Shown one piece after another: positions 15,222 through 25,200 of a stretch of 59,361 nucleotides of DNA. How positions within the stretch are numbered: position 1 is the stretch's first letter; each line of letters begins with the position of its first letter. The notes beneath the pieces are model-generated. The model saw only the letters and a list, made by a program, of their open reading frames with translations. It ran no database searches and was not told the origin of the DNA. The stretch lies in the NCBI GenBank assembly GCA_017561205.1, contig JAFZDL010000021.1:1-59361 (forward strand), written 5' to 3'. Origin of the DNA: Oscillospiraceae bacterium. Lineage in GTDB: Bacteria; Bacillota; Clostridia; Oscillospirales; Oscillospiraceae. A program made the translations under genes and the position numbers.

Positions 15222-15257
15222 GTTAAAAAATCACCAAATAAAAGGAGATCGAAAATT

Positions 15258-15944
15258 ATGGAAAAGAAGCTCATTTACACCGGTAAGACTAAGAATGTTT
15301 ACGCACTGCCCAACGGCAATTGCCTGCTGAAGTTCAAGGATGACTGCACCGGCAAGGATGGCGTATTTGATCCCGGCGAAAACTCCGTCGGTCTGACCAT
15401 TGAGGGCGTGGGCGATGTAAACCTGCGTATGTCCATTTACTACTTCGAGAAGATCAATGCCGCTGGCATCAAGACCCACTATGTGAAGGCTAACCTGGAA
15501 GATACCACTATGGAGGTTCTGCCTGCTAAGGTGTTCGGTAAGGGTCTGGAAGTTATCTGCCGCAGAAAGGCTGTGGGCTCCTTCTTCCGCCGTTACAACG
15601 AGTACTGCACCGAGGGTCAGGATCTGCCTTACTATGTGGAGACCACCTTTAAGAACGATGCTCTGGGCGATCCCCTGGTTACCAAGGATGGCTTGGTAGA
15701 TCTGGGTGTTATGACTGCCGAGCAGTATGACTCTCTGAAGGAGCAGACCCAGGCTATCACCAAGATCGTCGCTGACGACTTGAAGGAGAAGGGCATGGAG
15801 CTGTATGACATTAAGTTCGAGTTCGGCTATGCTCCCGACGGCAAGGTTATGCTGATCGACGAAGTGGCATCCGGTAATATGCGTGTTTACAAGGACGGCG
15901 AGTATATCGATCCTATGACTCTGAACAAGCTGTTCTTCGCTTAA
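15258..15944 (+). CDS. purC: SAICAR synthetase
   Basis: A 228-residue enzyme joining CAIR and aspartate with [14 protein letters not shown] is the ATP-binding start, [16 protein letters not shown] the central family motif, and [23 protein letters not shown] the metal and ATP-binding end. This clostridial form is slightly shorter than E. coli PurC. AGGAGATCGAAAATT precedes the ATG. It follows purE by 36 bases. The next pathway enzyme, PurB, is not in the cluster, so the SAICAR-to-AICAR step must be encoded elsewhere. Confidence 0.95.
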   Translation: MEKKLIYTGKTKNVYALPNGNCLLKFKDDCTGKDGVFDPGENSVGLTIEGVGDVNLRMSIYYFEKINAAGIKTHYVKANLEDTTMEVLPAKVFGKGLEVICRRKAVGSFFRRYNEYCTEGQDLPYYVETTFKNDALGDPLVTKDGLVDLGVMTAEQYDSLKEQTQAITKIVADDLKEKGMELYDIKFEFGYAPDGKVMLIDEVASGNMRVYKDGEYIDPMTLNKLFFA

Positions 15945-15971
15945 TTTATTTTCTGAACAAAGGAGCATCCT

Positions 15972-17396
15972 ATGGGAGGATTTTTTGGCGTTGCATCCAA
16001 GTGCGATTGTATGATGGATGTGTTTTTCGGCGTGGACTACCATTCTCATTTGGGAACCCGCCGGGGCGGTATGGCGGCCTGGGATCCGGAGATCGGATTA
16101 CAGCGTAAGATTCACAGCATTGAGAATTCCCCATTCCGTACAAAGTTTGAGAATATTTTTGATGAAATGCAGGGCACATCTGTTATTGGTTGTATCAGCG
16201 ATTCTGATCCCCAGCCTATGCTGATTCGTTCTCATTTGGGAACCTATGCTATCACAACAGTAGGTGTCATTAACAATGCCGACGAGCTGATAGAGAAGAT
16301 CATGGCTGACCACGGCGGCTACTTCGATGCAATGACCGGCGGCCGCGTGAACTCCACGGAGCTGGCAGCTGCGCTCATTAACCGCAAAAAGAATTTTGTG
16401 GAGGGCATTCAGTATGCTCAGTCCCTCATTGACGGCACGGCTAATATTCTGATTCTTACAGATACGGGCAGCCTGATCGCCGCCCGTGACCGTTTGGGCA
16501 GAATTCCGGTGCAGATCGGTAAGGATGATTGCGGCTACTGTGCTTCCTTTGAGGAATTTGCTTTTACCAAGCTGGGCTATGAAAAAGTTTGTGAGCTGGG
16601 CCCCGGCGAGATCGTAGAATTGACATCCGACGGAATGACTCAGTTGGCAGCTCCGGGCAATGAGATGCGGATGTGCGCCTTCCTGTGGAGCTACTACGGC
16701 TATCCCACCTCTACCTACGAGGGAATCAATGTGGAGGCAATGCGTTACCGTAACGGCGCTGCTATTGCTGAGCGCGATATGGAAAAGGGCCGCAGTATGG
16801 AGATCGATTATGTAGGCGGTGTTCCGGATTCCGGTACACCCCATGCTATCGGTTATGCAAACCGTACCGGCAAGGCCTTTGCCAGAGCCTTTATTAAGTA
16901 TACGCCTACTTGGTCCCGGTCCTTTACCCCTGCTAAGCAGTCAGACCGGAAAAAGGTTGCCAAGATGAAGCAGATCCCTGTCCACGATCTTATCAAGGGT
17001 AAGAATCTGCTGTTTGTGGACGATTCCATCGTCCGTGGTACCCAGTTGCAGGAAACAGTGGAGTTCCTGTACGAAAACGGCGCCAAGTCCGTGCATATGC
17101 GCTCTGCTTGTCCTCCCATTATGTATGGCTGTAAGTATTTGAATTTCTCCCGTTCTACCAGTGATATGGATTTGATCTCCCGCCGGGTGATCGTAGAGCT
17201 GGAAGGGGAGGAAGGCCTGAAACATATCGATGAATATGCTGATGGCAATACCGAACGCGGCAAGGCGATGCGCAAGACGATCTGCGAGAAGTTTAAGTTT
17301 GCCTCTTTGGGTTTCCAGACGGTAGACGGTGTGGTGAAGGCCATTGGTCTGGATCCCTGTAAGCTGTGTACCTACTGCTGGAACGGTAAAGAATAA
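15972..17396 (+). CDS. purF: PurF-family amidophosphoribosyltransferase with lost glutaminase site
   Basis: A 474-residue protein. The phosphoribosyltransferase half is intact: LLFVDDSIVRGT (346-357) is the PRPP loop. Cys235, Cys387, Cys463 and Cys466 match the four Fe-S ligands of B. subtilis PurF. The N-terminal Ntn-hydrolase half is recognisable but altered. It starts MGGFFGV, so the position of the catalytic Cys (normally M-C-G-I) is Gly; the HVRYxT motif reads GCISDSD; the HNGN motif reads VGVINN. The glutaminase is therefore expected to be inactive, with ammonia used directly. I recall a family with this MGGFFG start in Bacteroides and Clostridia. AGGAGCATCCT precedes the ATG; no upstream start would add a cysteine. 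Confidence 0.9.
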   Translation: MGGFFGVASKCDCMMDVFFGVDYHSHLGTRRGGMAAWDPEIGLQRKIHSIENSPFRTKFENIFDEMQGTSVIGCISDSDPQPMLIRSHLGTYAITTVGVINNADELIEKIMADHGGYFDAMTGGRVNSTELAAALINRKKNFVEGIQYAQSLIDGTANILILTDTGSLIAARDRLGRIPVQIGKDDCGYCASFEEFAFTKLGYEKVCELGPGEIVELTSDGMTQLAAPGNEMRMCAFLWSYYGYPTSTYEGINVEAMRYRNGAAIAERDMEKGRSMEIDYVGGVPDSGTPHAIGYANRTGKAFARAFIKYTPTWSRSFTPAKQSDRKKVAKMKQIPVHDLIKGKNLLFVDDSIVRGTQLQETVEFLYENGAKSVHMRSACPPIMYGCKYLNFSRSTSDMDLISRRVIVELEGEEGLKHIDEYADGNTERGKAMRKTICEKFKFASLGFQTVDGVVKAIGLDPCKLCTYCWNGKE

Positions 17397-17411
17397 AGAA
17401 GGAGAGTCACT

Positions 17412-18458
17412 ATGGAAAAGAGTTATTCTGCCAGCTATGCAGCTGCCGGCGTGGATATTACCGCCGGCTACAAGGCTGTGGAACTGATGAAGAAGCATAT
17501 TAAGCGCACCAAGAACGAAGGCTGCCTGGATGATGTGGGCGGCTTCGGCGGCTGCTTTGGCCTGCCTATCGCCGGTATGGAAGAGCCTGTTTTGGTCTCT
17601 GGTACTGATGGCTGCGGTACCAAGGTAAAACTGGCTATGCTGATGGACAAGCACGATACCATCGGCATTGATGCGGTTGCTATGTGTGTCAATGATATTA
17701 TCTGCTGCGGTGCAAAGCCCCTGTTCTTCCTGGATTACATTGCTTGCGGCAAGAACTATCCCGAGAAGATCGCTACCATTGTTGGCGGTGTTGCTGAGGG
17801 CTGTGTCCAGTCCGGCGCTGCACTGATCGGCGGTGAAACCGCTGAGCACCCCGGTCTGATGCCCAACGACGAGTACGACCTGGCAGGTTTTGCTGTTGGC
17901 ATCGTGGATAAGAAGAAGATTATCGACAACACCCGTATGGCTGAGGGAGACGTGGTGATCGCCCTGGCTTCCACCGGTATTCATTCCAACGGCTTCTCTC
18001 TGTGCCGTAAGGTGTTTGATATTGATAACAACCCTCCCGAACTGTATACCGCCCGGGAAGAACTGGGTGGCAAGACCGTGGCAGAGGCCCTGCTGACCCC
18101 CACCAAGATCTATGTCAAGAGCGTCCTGGCTCTGCTGGAGAAAGTGGATGTGAAGGGCATTTCCCACATCACCGGCGGCGGTTTCTATGAGAACATTCCC
18201 CGTTCTATTCCCGATGGCCTGTGCGCTGAGATTGACAAGGCTTCTGTTAAGATCCTGCCCATCTTTGATCTGATCGCCAAGACCGGCAACATTCCCGAGC
18301 GGGATATGTTCAATACCTACAATATGGGTGTTGGTATGAGCATTGTCGTTCCTGCTGCTGAGGCAGAAACTGCATTGGAAGTCTTGAAGGCAAACGGCGA
18401 GGATGCTTATGTAATCGGTAAGATCATCAAGGGTGAGGAAAAGGTGATCCTTAAATGA
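17412..18458 (+). CDS. purM: AIR synthetase
   Basis: A 348-residue ATP-dependent cyclase turning FGAM into AIR. Landmarks: [31 protein letters not shown] (metal and ATP loop), [10 protein letters not shown] and [15 protein letters not shown]. The N-terminus [24 protein letters not shown] is normal. GAAGGAGAGTCACT precedes the ATG. Its last four bases overlap the purN start (ATGA), indicating coupling. Confidence 0.97.
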   Translation: MEKSYSASYAAAGVDITAGYKAVELMKKHIKRTKNEGCLDDVGGFGGCFGLPIAGMEEPVLVSGTDGCGTKVKLAMLMDKHDTIGIDAVAMCVNDIICCGAKPLFFLDYIACGKNYPEKIATIVGGVAEGCVQSGAALIGGETAEHPGLMPNDEYDLAGFAVGIVDKKKIIDNTRMAEGDVVIALASTGIHSNGFSLCRKVFDIDNNPPELYTAREELGGKTVAEALLTPTKIYVKSVLALLEKVDVKGISHITGGGFYENIPRSIPDGLCAEIDKASVKILPIFDLIAKTGNIPERDMFNTYNMGVGMSIVVPAAEAETALEVLKANGEDAYVIGKIIKGEEKVILK

Positions 18459-19045
18459 GAAGAATCGCAGTTTTGGTGTCCGGTGGCGGCACCAACCTCC
18501 AGGCATTGATCGATGCCCAGAAAAGTGGCATCATTCACTCCGGTGAAATTGTCCTGGTAATTGCAAATAATGCAGATGCTTATGCCTTGACCCGGGCTGC
18601 GGATGCCGGCATTGCCTCTGAAGTGGTACTGAAAAAGCAGTTGGGCAGCCAGGCAGCCTTTGAGGAAAAAATCAAGGAATTGCTAAAGCAGTATGCCATC
18701 GATGTAATCGTGCTGGCGGGCTTTATGTCCATTTTGAGCGAATCCTTTACATCCTGCTATCCCAAGCGGATTCTGAATGTGCATCCGTCCTTGATTCCTT
18801 CCTTCTGCGGTGAGGGTTTCTACGGTCTGCGTGTTCACCAAGCCGCTTTGGATTACGGTGTCAAGGTCACCGGTGCAACGGTACATTTTGTTAACGAGAT
18901 TCCCGACGGGGGAGAGATCATCCTCCAAAAGGCTGTGGAAATCCAGCCCGGGGACACACCCGAGATCCTGCAAAAGCGGGTGATGGAGCAGGCTGAATGG
19001 AAGATCCTGCCCGCCGCTGTGGAGCAGGTTTGCAGCGCAATGTGA
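18455..19045 (+). CDS. purN: GAR formyltransferase (folate-dependent)
   Basis: A 196-residue enzyme transferring formyl from 10-formyl-THF to [19 protein letters not shown] is the phosphate-binding start. [22 protein letters not shown] (with the family Asn and His) and [19 protein letters not shown] are conserved. It depends on the folate pool whose depletion the upstream ZTP riboswitch reports. It overlaps purM by four bases. Confidence 0.96.
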   Translation: MRRIAVLVSGGGTNLQALIDAQKSGIIHSGEIVLVIANNADAYALTRAADAGIASEVVLKKQLGSQAAFEEKIKELLKQYAIDVIVLAGFMSILSESFTSCYPKRILNVHPSLIPSFCGEGFYGLRVHQAALDYGVKVTGATVHFVNEIPDGGEIILQKAVEIQPGDTPEILQKRVMEQAEWKILPAAVEQVCSAM

Positions 19046-19061
19046 GAAAGGAAAAGAAAAA

Positions 19062-19775
19062 ATGAATGTTTACGAAATCGGTTCTCTGAAAGAGAAGCTT
19101 TCTACCAATACTTATCCCGGCCGTGGCATCGTGCTGGGTGTTACTCCAGACGGCGAGAATGCTGTTGCCGCCTATTTCATTATGGGCCGCAGTGTGAATA
19201 GCCGTAACCGTATCTTCGCACTGGAGCCGGACGGCATCCGCACCGAAGCTCACGACCCCAGCCTGATGAAGGATCCTCATTTGATCATCTACCATCCTGT
19301 CCGTGAGGCCGGCTGTGGCTTGATCGTCACCAATGGCGACCAGACCGATACCATTTGGGAGTACCTGGCAAAGGGTGAGAGCTGGGAAGCAGCTCTGCGT
19401 ACCCGTTGCTTCGAAGATGACGGTCCTAACTGGACTCCCCGTATCTCCGGCCTGTTGGCGGGCGACGGCAGCTACAAGATGTCCATTTTGAAGGCTGCTG
19501 ACCCTGAGGGCAATGCCTGCGCCCGCTTCTTCTGGGAATATCCCGCAACTGCTGGTTTGGGCCACTTCCTGCATACCTATGTATGCGACGGAAATCCTGT
19601 CATTCCCACCTTCCAGGGAGAGCCCGAGCGTGTGGCAATGGACAACGATATGGATGCCTTTGCCGATATGCTGTGGGAGAACCTGAACGCCGACAATAAG
19701 ATTTCTCTGTTCGTCCGCTATACCAATTTGAAAACCGGCGAGGCCAAGCAGAAGATTTTTAACAAGCATCAGTAA
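19062..19775 (+). CDS. purO: IMP cyclohydrolase, PurO-like
   Basis: A 237-residue protein of the archaeal-type IMP cyclohydrolase family (Pfam IMP_cyclohyd). Motifs are YPGRGIVLGVTPDGENAVAAYFIMGRS with an N-terminal nucleophile-like fold, RIFALEPDGIRTEAHDP, LIVTNGDQTDTI and NWTPRISGLL. It closes FAICAR to IMP, the last step, normally done by the N-terminal domain of bifunctional PurH. Here it is paired with a stand-alone AICAR formyltransferase directly downstream, so PurH function is split in two genes. GAGAAAGGAAAAGAAAAA precedes the ATG. Confidence 0.9.
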   Translation: MNVYEIGSLKEKLSTNTYPGRGIVLGVTPDGENAVAAYFIMGRSVNSRNRIFALEPDGIRTEAHDPSLMKDPHLIIYHPVREAGCGLIVTNGDQTDTIWEYLAKGESWEAALRTRCFEDDGPNWTPRISGLLAGDGSYKMSILKAADPEGNACARFFWEYPATAGLGHFLHTYVCDGNPVIPTFQGEPERVAMDNDMDAFADMLWENLNADNKISLFVRYTNLKTGEAKQKIFNKHQ

Positions 19776-19787
19776 GGAGATAAGAAA

Positions 19788-20972
19788 ATGAAAGAATTTG
19801 AACTGAAATACGGTTGCAACCCCAATCAGAAGCCTGCCAAGATCTATATGCACGACGGTAGTGATCTGCCCATTCAGATCCTCAATGGCCGTCCCGGCTT
19901 TATTAATTTTCTGGATGCTTTCAATTCCTGGCAGCTTGTTAAGGAATTGAAGGAAGCTACCGGTATGTGTGCCGTTACTTCCTTTAAGCACGTTTCTCCT
20001 ACCTCCGCAGCTGTGGGCAAGAAACTGCCCATTGAGCTGAAGAAGGCTTGCTTCGTGGAAGATATCGAGGGCCTGGACGAGAATCCTCTGGCTTGCGCTT
20101 ATGCCCGTGCCCGTGGCGCTGACCGCCTGTGCTCCTTCGGTGACTGGGTGGCTCTGTCCGATGTGTGTGATGCGCTGACTGCAAAGCTGATCGCCCGTGA
20201 GGTTTCCGACGGCGTGATTGCCCCCGGCTATACCGACGAGGCTCTGGAGATTCTGAAGACCAAGCGTAACGGCAGCTACAATGTGGTTGTTATTGATCCC
20301 AATTTTGTTCCTGTTGAGCAGGAGACCAAGCAGGTCTTTGGCATTACCTTTGAGCAGGGGCGCAACAATTTTAAGATTGGTGAACACCTGCTTGAGAATA
20401 TGGTTACCGCTAACAAGGTTCTGCCCGAAGATGCTAAGACTGACCTGATCATCTCTCTGATCACCTTGAAGTACACCCAGTCTAACTCCGTCTGCTTTGC
20501 TTATGACGGTCAGGCTATCGGTGTTGGCGCCGGTCAGCAGTCTCGTGTTCACTGCGTAAGACTTGCTGGCGGCAAGGCTGACACCTGGTTCCTGCGTCAG
20601 CATCCCAAGACCCTGGCGCTGCCTTTCCGTGAGGACCTGGGCCGTCCCGGTCGTGACAATGTAATTGATGGCTATATTAACGGCAACGAAGAAGATGTTT
20701 GCGCTGATGGTATCTGGCAGAATTACTTTACCACCCGTCCCGAGCCTCTGACCGAGGAAGAAAAGCGCACATTCCTTGACTCCCGTACCGGCGTTGCACT
20801 GGGCTCTGATGCATTCTTCCCGTTCCCCGACAGCATCAAGCGTGCGAAGGCTTCCGGTGTTTCCTATGTTGCTGAGCCCGGCGGCTCTATCCGTGATGAC
20901 CTTGTTATTGATGAGTGCGATAAGAACGGTATGGCTATGGCCTTTACCGGTATGCGTCTGTTCCACCACTAA
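19788..20972 (+). CDS. purH: AICAR formyltransferase (stand-alone PurH C-terminal domain)
   Basis: A 394-residue protein matching the transformylase half of PurH: LKYGCNPNQKPAKIY, TSFKHVSPTSAAVG (active-site Lys-His), VVVIDPNF and SNSVCFAYDGQAIGVGAGQQSRVHC are present, and it ends with DSFFPFPDSI-like DAFFPFPDSIKRA and EPGGSIRDD. The MGS-like IMP cyclohydrolase domain is missing; that role is taken by the adjacent PurO-like gene. Equivalent split enzymes have been called PurV. It uses 10-formyl-THF. AAGGAGATAAGAAA precedes the ATG. Confidence 0.93.
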   Translation: MKEFELKYGCNPNQKPAKIYMHDGSDLPIQILNGRPGFINFLDAFNSWQLVKELKEATGMCAVTSFKHVSPTSAAVGKKLPIELKKACFVEDIEGLDENPLACAYARARGADRLCSFGDWVALSDVCDALTAKLIAREVSDGVIAPGYTDEALEILKTKRNGSYNVVVIDPNFVPVEQETKQVFGITFEQGRNNFKIGEHLLENMVTANKVLPEDAKTDLIISLITLKYTQSNSVCFAYDGQAIGVGAGQQSRVHCVRLAGGKADTWFLRQHPKTLALPFREDLGRPGRDNVIDGYINGNEEDVCADGIWQNYFTTRPEPLTEEEKRTFLDSRTGVALGSDAFFPFPDSIKRAKASGVSYVAEPGGSIRDDLVIDECDKNGMAMAFTGMRLFHH

Positions 20973-20996
20973 GAATTTGTACAGGAGGTTCCCTAT

Positions 20997-22265
20997 ATGA
21001 GAATCCTGGTTGTAGGTGGTGGCGGCAGAGAACACGCCATCATCAAGAAACTGAAAGAAAATCCCTCTGTAACGGAGATTTTTGCTCTGCCCGGCAACGG
21101 TGGCATCGCCAAAGATGCCACCTGCGTGGACATTGGCGCAAAGGATATTGATAAGATTACCGAATTTGCTGTAGCGAATGCTGTTGACTATGCCGTTGTA
21201 GCGCCAGATGATCCTCTGGTGCTGGGCTGTGTGGATGCCCTGGAAGCTAAGGGTATTCCTTGCTTTGGCCCCCGTGCCAATGCTGCTATCATTGAGGGCA
21301 GTAAGGTCTTTTCTAAGAATCTGATGAAGAAGTACGGTATTCCTACCGCCGCGTATGAAGTTTTCACAGATATGGATGCCGCGCTTACATATTTGGAAAC
21401 TGCTCCCATTCCCACTGTTATTAAGGCCGACGGCCTGGCATTGGGCAAAGGCGTTATCATTGCTATGACCCGGGATGAGGCCAAGGACGCTGTCCGCTCT
21501 ATGATGGCTGATAAGGTCTTCGGTAAGAGCGGCGATCAAATCGTTATTGAAGAGTTCCTCACCGGTCCGGAGGTTTCTGTTCTGTCCTTTACCGATGGTA
21601 AGACTGTGGTGCCTATGATCTCTTCTATGGACCACAAGCGGGCAGGGGATAACGATACGGGCCTTAACACCGGTGGTATGGGCACGGTTGCGCCCAACCC
21701 CTACTACACTGATGCAATCGCTGCTGAGTGCATGGAAAAGATTTTCTTGCCTACCATTGCAGCAATGAATGCAGAAGGCCGCACCTTTAAGGGCTGCCTG
21801 TACTTCGGCTTGATGCTCACCCCCAATGGCCCCAAAGTTATCGAGTATAACTGCCGCTTTGGCGATCCCGAAACCCAGGTTGTATTGCCTCTGCTGGAAA
21901 GCGACCTGCTCACAGTTATGCAGGCTACCACCAACGGCACCTTGGCAGAAACTGAAGTGAAGTTTGCCAATAAAAATGCCTGTTGCGTAATTATGGCATC
22001 CAAGGGCTATCCCACTGCCTACGAGAAGGGTTTTGAAATGACTATTCCCGAAGCAATTTGGGGTAATGTCTATGTGGCCGGCGCTTCCTTGAAAGAGGGT
22101 AAGCTCCTCACCAACGGCGGTCGTGTCCTGGGCGCTACTGCCATTGCCGATTCTTTGGAAAAGGCGATTGAAGGCGCTTACGATATGGTTAAAACCATTC
22201 ACTTTGACAATGCCTACTACCGAAACGATATTGGCGCTAAGGCGCTGAAAGCCGGGAGGAATTAA
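20997..22265 (+). CDS. purD: GAR synthetase
   Basis: A 422-residue ATP-grasp ligase joining phosphoribosylamine and glycine. ILVVGGGGREHAI opens the N domain. KADGLALGKGVIIA is the ATP loop, EEFLTGPEVSVLSF and NTGGMGTVAPNPY are conserved, and IEYNCRFGDPETQVVLPLL contains the metal ligands. ACAGGAGGTTCCCTAT precedes the ATG. The unstable substrate comes from PurF, so close co-expression is expected. The purL ribosome binding site lies in its last codons. Confidence 0.97.
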   Translation: MRILVVGGGGREHAIIKKLKENPSVTEIFALPGNGGIAKDATCVDIGAKDIDKITEFAVANAVDYAVVAPDDPLVLGCVDALEAKGIPCFGPRANAAIIEGSKVFSKNLMKKYGIPTAAYEVFTDMDAALTYLETAPIPTVIKADGLALGKGVIIAMTRDEAKDAVRSMMADKVFGKSGDQIVIEEFLTGPEVSVLSFTDGKTVVPMISSMDHKRAGDNDTGLNTGGMGTVAPNPYYTDAIAAECMEKIFLPTIAAMNAEGRTFKGCLYFGLMLTPNGPKVIEYNCRFGDPETQVVLPLLESDLLTVMQATTNGTLAETEVKFANKNACCVIMASKGYPTAYEKGFEMTIPEAIWGNVYVAGASLKEGKLLTNGGRVLGATAIADSLEKAIEGAYDMVKTIHFDNAYYRNDIGAKALKAGRN

Positions 22266-22267
22266 GA

Positions 22268-25200
22268 TTGGTTTACAGAGTATATGTAGAAAAGAAACCG
22301 GAGCTTGCCAATGAGGCAAAGGCTCTTCTGAATGATGCCCGGAACCTGTTGGGTATCACCGCGCTGGAGAATGTCCGGCTGCTAAATTGCTACGATGCAG
22401 AGAACATCTCCAAGGAATTGTTTGATTCCGCAATCGATACTGTGTTTTCTGAGCCTCAGCTGGATATTGCTACTGCTGAGTACGATTTGACCGGCGCAAA
22501 GGTCTTTGCTGTGGAGTATTTGCCCGGTCAGTACGACCAGCGGGCTGACTCCGCTGCCCAGTGTATTCAGATCATTTCCCAACAGGAGCGTCCTTTGATC
22601 CATACTATGAAAGTCTATGGTCTGTACGGCGACCTGACCGATGAGCAGATCGATGCCATCAAGAAGTATGTCATCAACCCTGTGGAGTCCCGGGAAGCTG
22701 TAATTGAAAAGCCTGAGACCCTGGCTGTGGAGTATGCTATTCCTCAGTCTGTTGCTACTGTAGAAGGTTTTATCACACTGGATGAAAAGGGCCTTGCAGA
22801 GCTGCTGGACAAGCTGGGTCTGGCTATGGACCTGGACGATCTGAAGTTCCTGCAGAATTACTTCCGTGACGAAGAAAAGCGGGATCCCACCATTACAGAG
22901 ATCCGTGTGGTTGATACCTACTGGTCCGACCACTGCCGTCATACCACCTTCTCCACAATCATCGACGATGTGAAGATCTCTGATCCCACCGTAGCTGCTG
23001 CTTATCAGCGGTATTTGGATGCCCGTGTGGAGGTCTATGGGGAAGAGAAGGCCGCCAAGCGTCCTCAGACACTGATGGACATTGCCACCATCGGCGCAAA
23101 GACACTGAAAAAGCGCGGCCTGCTGCCGGAACTGGATGAGAGTGAGGAGATCAATGCCTGCTCTATTCATGTCAATGCCAAGGTGAACGGTGAGTATCAG
23201 GACTGGCTGCTGATGTTTAAGAACGAGACCCACAACCACCCCACAGAGATCGAGCCCTTTGGTGGTGCAGCAACTTGTATTGGCGGTTGTATCCGTGATC
23301 CTCTCTCCGGCCGTGCCTATGTCCACCAGGCAATGCGTGTGACCGGCGGCGCCGATCCCCGCAGAGCTATCAAGGATACCATTCCCGGCAAGCTGCCCCA
23401 GCGTAAGATCTGTCAGACAGCTGCTGCCGGCTATTCTTCCTACGGCAACCAGATCGGCTTGGCTACCGGTCACGTGGCTGAAATCTATCACGATGGCTAT
23501 GCTGCAAAGCGACTGGAGTGTGGCGCTGTTGTGGCTGCTGCTCCTGCTGTCAATGTCCGCCGTGAGCGTCCCGCACCCGACGATGTGATCGTCCTGCTGG
23601 GCGGCCGTACCGGTCGTGACGGTATTGGCGGCGCTACCGGTTCTTCCAAGAGCCACAACATGAAGTCTTTGACCACTATGGCTTCCGAAGTTCAGAAGGG
23701 TAATGCGCCCGAAGAGCGGAAGATCCAGCGGCTGTTCCGGGATGGTGAAGTAACCCGCCTTATTAAGCGTTGCAATGACTTCGGCGCCGGTGGTGTGTCC
23801 GTTGCCATCGGTGAACTGGCTGCCGGTCTACAGATCGACCTGGATGCTGTTCGCAAGAAGTACGACGGCCTGGACGGTACTGAGATTGCCATTTCCGAAT
23901 CTCAGGAGCGTATGGCTGTTGTAGTGGAAGCCAAGGATGCCGATGCATTTATCGCTGCCGCACAAAAGGAAAACCTGGAAGCCTACCGTGTAGCTGTTGT
24001 TACCGAGGAAGAGAGAATGGTGATGGTTTGGAAGGGTCAGACCATTGCAAACCTGTCCCGTGCTTTCCTGGATACCAACGGCGCAAGCAAGCATACCACC
24101 GTGGATGTGACCGAGAAGGATCTGTCAGACCTGAGCAAGGCTCTGTACAGCAATCTCCGGGAGATGGCAGCCGATTTGAAGACCGCCAGCCGCAGAGGCC
24201 TGGTTGAGCGCTTTGACGGTAGTATCGGCGCAGGTTCTGTGTTGATGCCCTTCGGTGGCAAGACTCAGACTACTCCCGCCCAGGCAATGGCTGCTGTGCT
24301 GCCTGTTCTGCCCGGTCAGGAGACCTCTCAGGCCAGCGTAATGGCTTGGGGTCTGGATCCTGATATGATGTTCGTTGATCCCTACACCGGCGCTTATGCC
24401 GCTGTGTATTCCTCTGTTGCCAAGCTGGTTGCAGCCGGTGCCGACTATAAGAGGACCTACCTGACACTCCAGGAGTTCTTCGAAAAGCTGAAAACCGAGC
24501 CCCAGCGCTGGGGCAAGCCTTTCGCAGCCCTTTTGGGTGCTTTTGATGCCCAGCTGGAGCTGGAGGCTGCGGCCATCGGCGGTAAGGACTCTATGTCCGG
24601 TTCTTTCCTGGAAATGGATGTACCTCCTACGCTGATCTCCTTTGCCATTGCTCCTGTGGACAGAGAACAGGTGCTGACTCCTGAGTTCAAGGAAACTGGC
24701 AATCCTGTCTATCTGTTTGGTACTGCGGACGAGACTCCCGAAGCACAGAAGAAGGCTTGGGAATACTTCTATGACCTGCATATGGCAGGTAAGGTCAAGG
24801 CAGCTTGGGCTGTGGAGAACGGCCTTGGCGAGGCTGTGATGAAGATGTCCTTCGGTAACCGCATTGGCTTCAAGTCTTGCGGCAACGTAGGCGACAGCTG
24901 GCATGCAAACGGCCTGTACGGCTTCATTGTTGCAGAGCTTGCTGAGGATGTGGATCTGCCCGGCGTGCTGAAGATGGGCGAAACTACCGCCGATGCTACC
25001 ATTACCCTGGACGGCGACAGCGCTACCATCGAAGAACTGCTGACCATCAACGAGGGTATCCTGGAGGATGTATACTCTACTAGGGTCGCTGAAAAGGAAA
25101 TTGAGCTTCCTATCTTTAACCATAACGGAATTTGCACCAAGACTCCCGCTGTTAAGTGCGCAAAGCCCAAGGTTCTGATTCCTGTCTTCCCCGGTACCAA

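Noticed and set aside
18918..22319. 1133-codon open frame on the minus strand
   Set aside because: It is antisense to purN-purO-purH-purD, whose products are unambiguous. Its translation has no recognisable domain, and the long frame results from codon bias in the sense genes. Similar shadows at 7209-8903, 16941-18506 and 24125-26044 were dropped for the same reason.
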